Shown here in pieces: positions 9,382 through 17,102 of a DNA stretch of 64,000 nt. Position 1 is the stretch's first letter, and every line of letters begins with the position of its first letter. The DNA is taken from assembly GCA_964506325.1 (NCBI GenBank), contig CAZDLO010000003.1, positions 1 to 64,000 on the forward strand. Reading direction: 5' to 3'. A program made the translations under genes and the position numbers. The notes below the pieces were generated by a model that saw only the letters and a program-made list of their open reading frames with translations, made no database searches and was not told where the DNA came from. The stretch comes from CAINVV01 sp964506325. Lineage in GTDB: Bacteria; Bacteroidota; Bacteroidia; Bacteroidales; Prolixibacteraceae.

Positions 9382-10011
9382 TCATTTAATAATTGCTGAA
9401 TTAAATGTGGCAGTACTTGCTCTAAGTTTATCAATTGCTTCTGTCACCTGACGATCAATTGTAGTTGTAGTTGCGTCCCTGGTTGTTGTGGCAGTTTTAA
9501 TGGCAGCTGTATATGCTGTTTTGGCTTCTGCCGGGACATTCCCCGGGGATGTCCCGACTACAACACTTGCATTTAAGGTATTTGCTGCTGTAACAGCATC
9601 ATTGAGAGGCCGTTTGTCACATAAGTTGATGCCGGTCCAGAATGCTTTGCCAGGTGTTCCAAGGGCCTGGTTTGCTGCCACAATCTGGGGGATTTTAACA
9701 GTTGGTGAAATAATCAGTGCCGAATCGGCTTTTAAAACTGTTAAATATGCAGTTTTCACCAATGCCAGGGATGTTGCTGTAACACTGTTCAGGGAGACAG
9801 AATAATTGCCTTTGTCGTAACCGACGGTACAATTTCTGACAACAGGTAACTCTGCATTGATGAAAGGTGTTTGTTCAGCAATATACTCAGATAGTGTCTT
9901 TGGAATGACAACAATTTCTCCTTCCTTTGTGCAGGAAAAAAACCCGCTACCTATTACGGAGGCAAAGAGAAACAAAAGGAATTTATGTTCGATATTTTTC
10001 ATATTCTGCAT
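9382..10011 (-). CDS. SusCD-associated surface lipoprotein of unknown type
   Basis: A lipoprotein of 209 residues with lipobox-like FFSC (Cys27) followed by TKEGE, an acidic stretch of the kind that promotes surface export in Bacteroidota. The mature part is rich in Ala, Thr, Val and Asn, with helical-looking repeats (VTAANTLNAS, KTAYTAAIKTATTT). This suggests a small helical bundle rather than the usual beta-sandwich SusE/SusF domain. It follows the SusD gene by 9 bp, the position where a surface glycan-binding protein is normally found. I recognise no named family. Glycan binding is inferred from position only. An alternative start is the Met at 10002. Confidence 0.6.
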   Translation of the reverse strand: MQNMKNIEHKFLLFLFASVIGSGFFSCTKEGEIVVIPKTLSEYIAEQTPFINAELPVVRNCTVGYDKGNYSVSLNSVTATSLALVKTAYLTVLKADSALIISPTVKIPQIVAANQALGTPGKAFWTGINLCDKRPLNDAVTAANTLNASVVVGTSPGNVPAEAKTAYTAAIKTATTTRDATTTTIDRQVTEAIDKLRASTATFNSAIIK

Positions 10012-10020
10012 TTTAAAAAA

Positions 10021-11589
10021 TTAATAATCTGCATTTTGTGGAATCTTAATCTTATCGTTCGAATCGATTTCCTGTTGCGGAATCGGTAGCAGAAGCCTGC
10101 CTGTTGTGAAGTAATTCTGTGTGGGCGGTACAATCGGGTTGTACAATGAGTACAAAACAGCCCAATCTGTCACGAATACGCTGGTTTTCAGTATTGAAAT
10201 TGCTTTTTCCGGATCTCCGTATGAGGTATTCATCCTTAAAAGGTCAAACCAGCGCTGATCCTCGAAAGCAAATTCAAGGCGTCTTTCTTTGTATACTGCA
10301 TCCAAAGCAGCTGTAGGTGAAGTAAATGGAAGTAATTGAGCAATTCCTGCACGTGCCCTTATTTTATTCACATCAATGTGTGCAAGGGCAAAATTGCCAT
10401 CCTGGGCCATAATTTCTGCATGCAAAAGAATGACATCAGCCAGTCGGAGAACAATCCAGTCATTTTCGGATTGATTTGCCTGGGTCATATTCGGGTCCAT
10501 GTATTTTGAAGGATAGTAAATCGTTGTCGTTTTGTTCTTTACATAGACTTTAAAGCAAGAACCTGTTCGCGTATCAAGCGGATCTGCCGCATAAAGTTTT
10601 GCCAGTTCGGGAGTTGGATTCTGGTGTCCTCCCGGCGTACCAACTTTCAGAAACAAATTTGCCGTACCATCCGGGGCAAATAATGTCCAGAAAGGTGATC
10701 CTATCCCTGATGCACCGCCCAAATAGCGTACAGAAAAAATAATCTCCCTGTTCAGCTCATTTGTGACATCAAAAATACTTGCATACGGACTCAGGGCGGT
10801 CCCTGCCACAGTTATTCCCGTAGTTAGTAAATTGTATTGGCTCGAATTGATGATTTCTTCGAGCAGGCCTTTTGCAAGGGCAAGATTGGATGTTCCGCCG
10901 AGTGTCATGTAGGCCTTGGCAAGCATTCCTTTGGCGGCCCATTTGGTGACTCTCCCCAGATCTGAGGATGAGGTGTAGGAAGAAGGCAATTGCGCCGCAG
11001 CTTTGATCAGATCGGGAATGATGATGTCTTTGTAAATCTCTGCAACAGGACGGCGATCGTAGGTTTTCGCCTCATCCAGTGTGACAACCTTAGTGATTTT
11101 AAACATATCACCCCAAAGATTGACCAGTATAAAATAGTGATATCCTCTCATAAAGGACAGTTCACCTTCATATTGGCTGCGCAATGTTTCAGGTGCAACA
11201 TAAACCTGTCCTTTTTCAACTGAAGGAAGAATTGAATTGATATTCAGTATGTTCTGGAAATATTTATACCAGAAACTGTATAAAAGCGGCTGACTTGTGG
11301 GTGTCCGGAAGAATTTTATATCCGTGAGATCCACACGGGGTTGAGAACCTGTGCCAGTACTGTTCACACATCCGTTGTCACTCCTGTTCTCTGTAAACCT
11401 CCATTCATCCATCATAATATTTGCCATGCCTGCATAGCAGCCGAGTATGCCCTCATTGATGGTCATGGTACTGTTAAAAAACCCGTCCTGAATCAGTTTG
11501 GACTGCGGTTCATCAGTGATTAATTCCTTGCAGGAAGAGAAGGTGATCATCACAAGCAGGGCGACGATGATTCCAGTTATATTTTTCAT
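10021..11589 (-). CDS. SusD-like glycan-binding outer-membrane lipoprotein
   Basis: This is the SusD partner of the adjacent SusC and captures oligosaccharides at the cell surface. From ATG 11589 the protein has 522 residues with a signal peptide and lipobox TFSSC (Cys20), then KELITDEPQ, a typical SusD N-terminus. Other SusD marks are FMRGYHYFILVNLWGD (a TPR-like helix), RRPVAEIYKDII, LRLADVILLHAEI and YKERRLEFAFEDQRWFDLLR, ending in LLLPIPQQEID. The frame is open for another 53 codons upstream to 11748, but that extension has no signal sequence and would bury the lipobox, so I reject it. It starts 161 bp after the SusC stop. Confidence 0.93.
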   Translation of the reverse strand: MKNITGIIVALLVMITFSSCKELITDEPQSKLIQDGFFNSTMTINEGILGCYAGMANIMMDEWRFTENRSDNGCVNSTGTGSQPRVDLTDIKFFRTPTSQPLLYSFWYKYFQNILNINSILPSVEKGQVYVAPETLRSQYEGELSFMRGYHYFILVNLWGDMFKITKVVTLDEAKTYDRRPVAEIYKDIIIPDLIKAAAQLPSSYTSSSDLGRVTKWAAKGMLAKAYMTLGGTSNLALAKGLLEEIINSSQYNLLTTGITVAGTALSPYASIFDVTNELNREIIFSVRYLGGASGIGSPFWTLFAPDGTANLFLKVGTPGGHQNPTPELAKLYAADPLDTRTGSCFKVYVKNKTTTIYYPSKYMDPNMTQANQSENDWIVLRLADVILLHAEIMAQDGNFALAHIDVNKIRARAGIAQLLPFTSPTAALDAVYKERRLEFAFEDQRWFDLLRMNTSYGDPEKAISILKTSVFVTDWAVLYSLYNPIVPPTQNYFTTGRLLLPIPQQEIDSNDKIKIPQNADY

Positions 11590-11750
11590 AAGATAGCAAT
11601 TTTGTTTTTTATTAGCCAATTGAAACTCCCTGTATTCTTTTTTGTATGAAATAGAGATATTGTCCATAATTGTTTCATTTTCATTGTGTTCATGTTCTGT
11701 ACAGGAATTTCTTGAACTTCCGTTATATTTTAAATTTCTAATAATCATCT

Positions 11751-14700
11751 TTAGAAAGTGATGTCAACGCCTAGTACAAATGACCTGGTAAGCGGGTACG
11801 TGCCACGCTGGTATCCGGCAACCAACGGGAAAGCTTCAGAATAAGGTCCGTTTGTAAATCGTGCCTCAGGATTAACACCTTTGTAATCCGATCCCATCAG
11901 GTATATCAAATTTATAGCTGAACAATAGGCTCTTACACTGCTCAATTTTATTTTTTTTGTGAACCTGCCGGGAACTTCATACCCAAGGGTAATATCACGG
12001 AAAGCTGTGTAGGAAGCATCCTGCAAGACATAATCCGTTAACATCAGATCACCTCCCGAGGTGTTTTTGTCAAACGTTGTTTTCCCGTCACCCGGGAATG
12101 AAGGACTTACCCAACGGTTTTTCAGGTAGGAGGCCATGGTACGGAGCGTTTCATTGTAATTCATGTTGCCGTCAATAATTTTACCACCTTGAGATCCCTG
12201 GATAAGGAAACTGAAATCAAAGCCGTGATAGGTAAAAGTATTGGTAAGGCCCCAGGTGAAATCAGGGAATGGCGTTCCGAGGATCATACGGTCGTCGGGA
12301 TTGATGGTATTGTCTCCGTTTATATTTACAACTTTTAAACCGCCTGCAATTGGTGGATATTTAGTGTAAATGAATGGTTTACCGCTTGCATCAGTGATCG
12401 CCTTACCGGCGGCGACCTCATCAAAGGTTTTCCATACGCCGTTGCCCTTGTATCCAAAATACTGGATGGCAGGTTGCCCTACTATGGCGCGGTATACTTC
12501 GCTTCTTTCACCAAAATTATCCTGGTAAGTTTTGTCACCATAACTTAGCAGCTTGTTATTGTTGGTGGAAAAATTTCCGGTGGTTTTCCAGCTAAAATCC
12601 TTTGATTTGATGTTGGTTGTACTCAGCTCTATCTCAATACCCTGGTTATTGACTTTACCGATATTGTTCCAGAATGTCTGGTGCCCTGTAATATACATTG
12701 CGGGTTGCTGCAGCAAAAGCTGATTGGTATTTGCTGTATAGTATTCAACAGAGAGGTTAATCCTGCTTTTTAAAAAGCCTAAATCTACCCCGAAATTCAA
12801 TTCTGAAGTCTGTTCCCATGTGATAGCCGGATTTCCAATGAACGGATCAGAGGCTGCCATCCCGGGTACAAGAGTACCGTTCCCGGTCCCTGTAACATAA
12901 TTTGATGTGTTAAGTGCATTGAGGTAGGAATACTGCGGAATATTATTGTTTCCGGTCAATCCGTAACTCGCACGTAGTTTCAGGTTGGAAAGCCAGTCAT
13001 ATTTTTTGAGAAAATTTTCTTCAGAAGCGCGCCATCCCACTGATGCAGCAGGGAATGTTCCCCACTTATGTCCTTCAGCAAATTTTGAACTTCCATCCGC
13101 ACGGAGACTTGCTGAAAGCAGGTACTTTCCTTTGTAGGCATATGTTAGGCGTCCCAGGTAGGAAAGGAGGGCTTCAGTATAATAGAATGATGTTGTGCCT
13201 GTTACTGCCGGACTGTCCAGAATCAATGCGGAAGCAAGATTGAATGACAATAAATCATCTGACGGGAAGTTGGTTCCCACAATCTGGTTGAATTTATCCT
13301 GTGTTTTCTGGTAAGTTAAGCCAAGTACCCCGCTAAATTCATGATCATTAATTATCCTGGTATAATTCAGTGTGTTTTCGGACAGCATTTCAGAATGGAG
13401 GGTAAGCTGGCGGGAAAGCGTATTCGGGTTGCCTGATTTTGAAGCCGATGTCTTTTGTTCGTTGTTGTACTCCTTGTACTGAACGAAGGCTCCTGCAGAC
13501 GATTTGAATTGTAATCCTTTCAGGATGTTGACAATGATGTAGGCATTGCTTTGTAATCGATAGTCGTCTGTCGAAATGTTTGTTCGTTCATTTATTGAAG
13601 AAGGATTCTGAGCTGATGAGCCTGACAGACTGGCGCTTGGTATATTCCAGATTTCTCCGTTCAGTCCCACACCCGAAATGTTTACGGCAGAGAAATCCCC
13701 TGCCATGGCATAATCCCCTTCAGTTTTTCCAGTCAGGGCTGCAGTTGCTGCATTGTGACGGACCGGCAACCAGGATGAGCTTCTGGATACCTCGGAAATA
13801 CCGACAGCCGGTTTGGTCTGCCTGCTGTAAGTAGGAGAAAGGTTAATTCCGATTGTCACAATTTTTGAAAGGTTGATGTCAACTTTTGCAAGGAAATTGT
13901 ACTTGTCGTAATTGCTGTACCTGGCAATACCATCCTCACGATTGTAGTTGCCTGATATATAATATTTCATTTCTTTATTACCCCCTGATGCGCTCAACTG
14001 GTAGTTTTGTATTGACCCTTGGTCTCGCATAACTTCCTTTACCCAGTCTGTTGGCTGGTCTATGTAATTACGGGTCAGCAGCCAGGCAGCCCTGTCGCTG
14101 TCTGCAGCCAGGTTGAATTTCATCGTAGCTGTTGTCCCGTCAACTGTCGGATCTTGCATTCGCATTGCCGCTTCATCATACTGGAGTTGAACATATTCGT
14201 CCTGATCCAGGATATCAGGAAGTTTCAATGCCGTTTTGGGACCGGCATACATTTTGAAGTTGTATTTTGGTTTGATGGTGTTACCGCTTTTGGTCGTGAC
14301 CAGTATTACGCCTCCGGAGGCCCGGGAGCCATACATTGCAGCTGAAGCGGCGTCTTTGAGTACTTCAATTGATTCCACATTACCCATACTGATCGATGAT
14401 AAACCATCAGGTATCGGGAATCCGTCCACAACAATCAAAGGATCTGCTGCAGCACTGATTGATCCCATCCCGCGCACCCGTATTACGGCTGCCTCACCGG
14501 CCATCGGGTCAAGCTGCTGCACAGTAACTCCTGCCAGTTTGCCCTGCAGTGCCTGGCTAACTCCGGAAACTGGTATTTCATCCAGCCTTTCATTTTTTAA
14601 AGTTGCCACGGATCCTGTCAGGTGTGATTTTTTTTGTGTTCCGTATCCAATTACAACTACCTCGTCGATGCTTTTAACATCTTCGGTCAATACAGCATCC

Positions 14701-15068
14701 ACCATAGTCTTGTTCCCGACCGTGATCTCGGTATTTTTATATCCTATGTAAGAAAAAACCAAAACGTCATTACCTTTTGGAATGCTTATTGAGTAAGTTC
14801 CGTCACTGGCCGAAACGACCCCGGTGGTTGTCCCTTTTACCACGATGGTGACACCCGGAAGTGGTGTCCCTTTTTCGTCAGTGACCTTGCCGGTTATCTC
14901 CTTTTGCTGGGAGACTCCAACTTGTTCTGATACGGATCCTTTTGTGTAAGCTGCCTGAACTGTTTCGTAATTGATAAGTACAAACAACAGAAGCCAAAGG
15001 ACATTCAGCCGAAAATTCCTGGCAGGCCGGCTGATTTGATTTTTACATTCTTTTTCTTTTCTGTCCAT
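11751..15068 (-). CDS. SusC-like TonB-dependent glycan importer
   Basis: An outer-membrane protein of 1105 residues that imports oligosaccharides using TonB energy. The N-terminal hydrophobic segment (about 20-40) follows a charged n-region. A carboxypeptidase-D-regulatory-like domain occupies about 57-130 (ITGKVTDEKGTPLPG). The TonB-box-like segment DEVVVIGYGTQKK begins at 135. The plug has GVSQALQGKLAGV and VLKDAASAAMYGSRASGGV, the SusC signature. The remaining 800 residues form the 22-strand barrel, ending with the outer-membrane signal LGVDITF. It leads the operon SusC-SusD-lipoprotein-sulfatases, so substrate choice should match the sulfated uronate glycan attacked downstream. Confidence 0.95.
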   Translation of the reverse strand: MDRKEKECKNQISRPARNFRLNVLWLLLFVLINYETVQAAYTKGSVSEQVGVSQQKEITGKVTDEKGTPLPGVTIVVKGTTTGVVSASDGTYSISIPKGNDVLVFSYIGYKNTEITVGNKTMVDAVLTEDVKSIDEVVVIGYGTQKKSHLTGSVATLKNERLDEIPVSGVSQALQGKLAGVTVQQLDPMAGEAAVIRVRGMGSISAAADPLIVVDGFPIPDGLSSISMGNVESIEVLKDAASAAMYGSRASGGVILVTTKSGNTIKPKYNFKMYAGPKTALKLPDILDQDEYVQLQYDEAAMRMQDPTVDGTTATMKFNLAADSDRAAWLLTRNYIDQPTDWVKEVMRDQGSIQNYQLSASGGNKEMKYYISGNYNREDGIARYSNYDKYNFLAKVDINLSKIVTIGINLSPTYSRQTKPAVGISEVSRSSSWLPVRHNAATAALTGKTEGDYAMAGDFSAVNISGVGLNGEIWNIPSASLSGSSAQNPSSINERTNISTDDYRLQSNAYIIVNILKGLQFKSSAGAFVQYKEYNNEQKTSASKSGNPNTLSRQLTLHSEMLSENTLNYTRIINDHEFSGVLGLTYQKTQDKFNQIVGTNFPSDDLLSFNLASALILDSPAVTGTTSFYYTEALLSYLGRLTYAYKGKYLLSASLRADGSSKFAEGHKWGTFPAASVGWRASEENFLKKYDWLSNLKLRASYGLTGNNNIPQYSYLNALNTSNYVTGTGNGTLVPGMAASDPFIGNPAITWEQTSELNFGVDLGFLKSRINLSVEYYTANTNQLLLQQPAMYITGHQTFWNNIGKVNNQGIEIELSTTNIKSKDFSWKTTGNFSTNNNKLLSYGDKTYQDNFGERSEVYRAIVGQPAIQYFGYKGNGVWKTFDEVAAGKAITDASGKPFIYTKYPPIAGGLKVVNINGDNTINPDDRMILGTPFPDFTWGLTNTFTYHGFDFSFLIQGSQGGKIIDGNMNYNETLRTMASYLKNRWVSPSFPGDGKTTFDKNTSGGDLMLTDYVLQDASYTAFRDITLGYEVPGRFTKKIKLSSVRAYCSAINLIYLMGSDYKGVNPEARFTNGPYSEAFPLVAGYQRGTYPLTRSFVLGVDITF

Positions 15069-15450
15069 AATTGAGATGGTTAATTTTTGGTAATTTTCAT
15101 TGGTGCCTGTAATATGATGTTGTAATTTCTTCCGACTTTTTTTGGATGATTCTATTTGTAATGTTTTTTTTAATCAGGTCTGAATATTATTGGCAGGTCA
15201 GGTTGACCGGTAACTGATAAATTTCTGCTGTTGAGATTAAATTTCCTTTCCATCGAACCAGGATGATCTTTGTTTGATTCCATAAATCTTTATAAAGCAA
15301 TATCTTATTTGTATATTCTCCCATTAGGTAAACGGGTATCACTGAATGTGTGAGCTGACAGGGTGCAGGATGAATTATCTGCAGTAAAATTATAAATGTA
15401 AGTTCTCTTTATTAGAGAATCATGTTTGAATTATTCTTTTATTCTTTCAC
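15069..15450. other. Intergenic region upstream of the first SusC gene
   Basis: A 382-bp gap between the SusC start and the stop of the beta-helix gene. It should contain the promoter and leader of the SusC operon, but I see no convincing TAnnTTTG with a spaced TTG on the minus strand. A small inverted repeat with 6-bp arms (15403-15419, TTCTCT/AGAGAA) lies just past the beta-helix stop and could end that transcript. No coding sequence is apparent. Confidence 0.4.
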
Positions 15451-17064
15451 CTAATTCTTAATTAATTTTCTGACAACGCGGTTCTTTGAGCCGGCGATTT
15501 GCAGCAGATAGATTCCTTTGGGCAAATCGGATCCCGAATTGTTTTTGCCATCCCAGATGACGCTGTAATTTCCGGCGGCCAGTTCCCCGTTGACCAATAT
15601 TTTGCACAACTGGCCTGCAGGATTGTAGACAGTTGCCAAAATTTTCTGAGACTGGCTCAAACTGTAATTTATAGTCGTCTGACCAATAAATGGATTTGGA
15701 AAGCTGGTGTCAATTTTAATATCCTCGATGGTCAGCGATTTTAGTGGCGCACTTTTTTGAACAACCCCCTGCATCCATTGGGTCTTAAGTGCTGGCCATG
15801 CATTCAGGTCCCCGACAGGGTACCCGTTATCGCCAGCCTTGTATGATCTGGAAGTGGTTGAGTAGGAAACATCCCATTCATACGGGTATATCTCAGAGAA
15901 ATTATTGGGAAATACGGATGCTTTTGGATGAGTAACCCAGTAAGTCAGGTAATTATAAAGCATCAGGGACGAGGAGGTGTTTTTAAAAGCCAGTTCTTCA
16001 GCAAAATAGGCTTGTGGCAAACCTGTTCCTACAAACTTTATGATGGCATTATTTATCGGTCTGACATCGCCAATTGAGTCATTTGGTAGCGTAAGGTTAA
16101 AGAAATCTACAAATTTTTTCTCATGGTAGATATTGTTGTTTCTCATTTCCACTGCAGCGGAAGTCAGTTTGGATGAGAGACTGTCGTGGGTGATAACCGC
16201 AAATGCTTTATCAGGCTGCATCTGTTCAGTTCTCCAGCGTGCCGTGAACCTGTCGCCGTGTGTAAGCGGATTGGCAAAAATATTGTTGGTAATGATAGCT
16301 TTTTTAGTTTTCCCCAACTGGATACAACCATGGTAACCCTGGATATTGATTATTGTATTATGATCCATTTTAAAATAGTTGATGACAGGCGCCATATTCC
16401 TAAAGACACGGTCGGTCATATTGTACATGGTACAATTCTGAATAACGACTGTATCCACTGTCCCCGTATTGCGGAGGTCTACGGCCCTTCCGTTTCCTCC
16501 GAGTGAGATCTGATGTCCCATGTTGCCAATGATACAGTCAATGTAATAGAGCTTTACGCCATCAACCTGTACAGCAAGCGCACCTCCGCGGTCGTTTGTG
16601 ATCCGGCATCCCCGAAAGGTGCAACGGTAATTTTTTCCGTACATGTTAAGAATCCTGTTGCCAAGTGTTCCGTTGGAATGTTTTCCGTCAATCTCTATGT
16701 TTTCAAGAATAAGGTTCTGCCTGGCGGTTATCATTGCAGCCGAATTGCCTGCGCTGTTAAGGGTGTGAAAAATAATGGGCAGAATTCCGGTCCCTGCTTC
16801 TGCACGGATATAAAGATCAAAATCAGTACTGTTTATGGTTGAGGTATTAAGATAGACTTGTCCCCGTTTTAACTCATATACCACATTTTTGTTAGTCACG
16901 CGGTTGGGAGCATCCGCATTGATTGCATTGAATATCTGGTCGTACACAAGTGGTTGACCGGGAATAATTCCCTGTATTGTTACGACGCGTTGCTGTGCAT
17001 AAGAAAACTGCATAAGCAGGAAGAATGCACTCAACAGTAATAATTTGTAATATTTTGTTTTCAT
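15451..17064 (-). CDS. Secreted parallel beta-helix protein with T9SS sorting domain
   Basis: From ATG 17064 the protein has 537 residues and begins with a clear signal peptide (MKTKYYKLLLLSAFFLL...SYAQ). The frame is open 13 codons further upstream, but that extension is not signal-like. Residues about 60-330 show repeated short strands with N/D turns (NLILENIEIDGK, DTVVIQNCTMYN, KKAIITNNIF), the look of right-handed beta-helix polysaccharide lyases and DUF4957-type proteins. The C-terminus carries a type IX secretion sorting domain: FPNPFIGQTTINYSL, then GNYSVIWDGKNNSG, LPKGIYLLQI and a basic end (RVVRKLIKN). It would be exported to the surface by T9SS. It lies 38 bp after the TonB receptor gene and is probably co-transcribed. 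Enzymatic activity is not certain. Confidence 0.75.
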   Translation of the reverse strand: MKTKYYKLLLLSAFFLLMQFSYAQQRVVTIQGIIPGQPLVYDQIFNAINADAPNRVTNKNVVYELKRGQVYLNTSTINSTDFDLYIRAEAGTGILPIIFHTLNSAGNSAAMITARQNLILENIEIDGKHSNGTLGNRILNMYGKNYRCTFRGCRITNDRGGALAVQVDGVKLYYIDCIIGNMGHQISLGGNGRAVDLRNTGTVDTVVIQNCTMYNMTDRVFRNMAPVINYFKMDHNTIINIQGYHGCIQLGKTKKAIITNNIFANPLTHGDRFTARWRTEQMQPDKAFAVITHDSLSSKLTSAAVEMRNNNIYHEKKFVDFFNLTLPNDSIGDVRPINNAIIKFVGTGLPQAYFAEELAFKNTSSSLMLYNYLTYWVTHPKASVFPNNFSEIYPYEWDVSYSTTSRSYKAGDNGYPVGDLNAWPALKTQWMQGVVQKSAPLKSLTIEDIKIDTSFPNPFIGQTTINYSLSQSQKILATVYNPAGQLCKILVNGELAAGNYSVIWDGKNNSGSDLPKGIYLLQIAGSKNRVVRKLIKN

Positions 17065-17102
17065 CTGGTTATATTTTAATGGTAATGAAAGTTGGAAAGT
17101 CA

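Noticed and set aside
11590..11748. Upstream extension of the first SusD gene by 53 codons
   Set aside because: The extension is polar and would place the lipoprotein signal in the middle of the protein; ATG 11589 gives a normal lipobox at Cys20.
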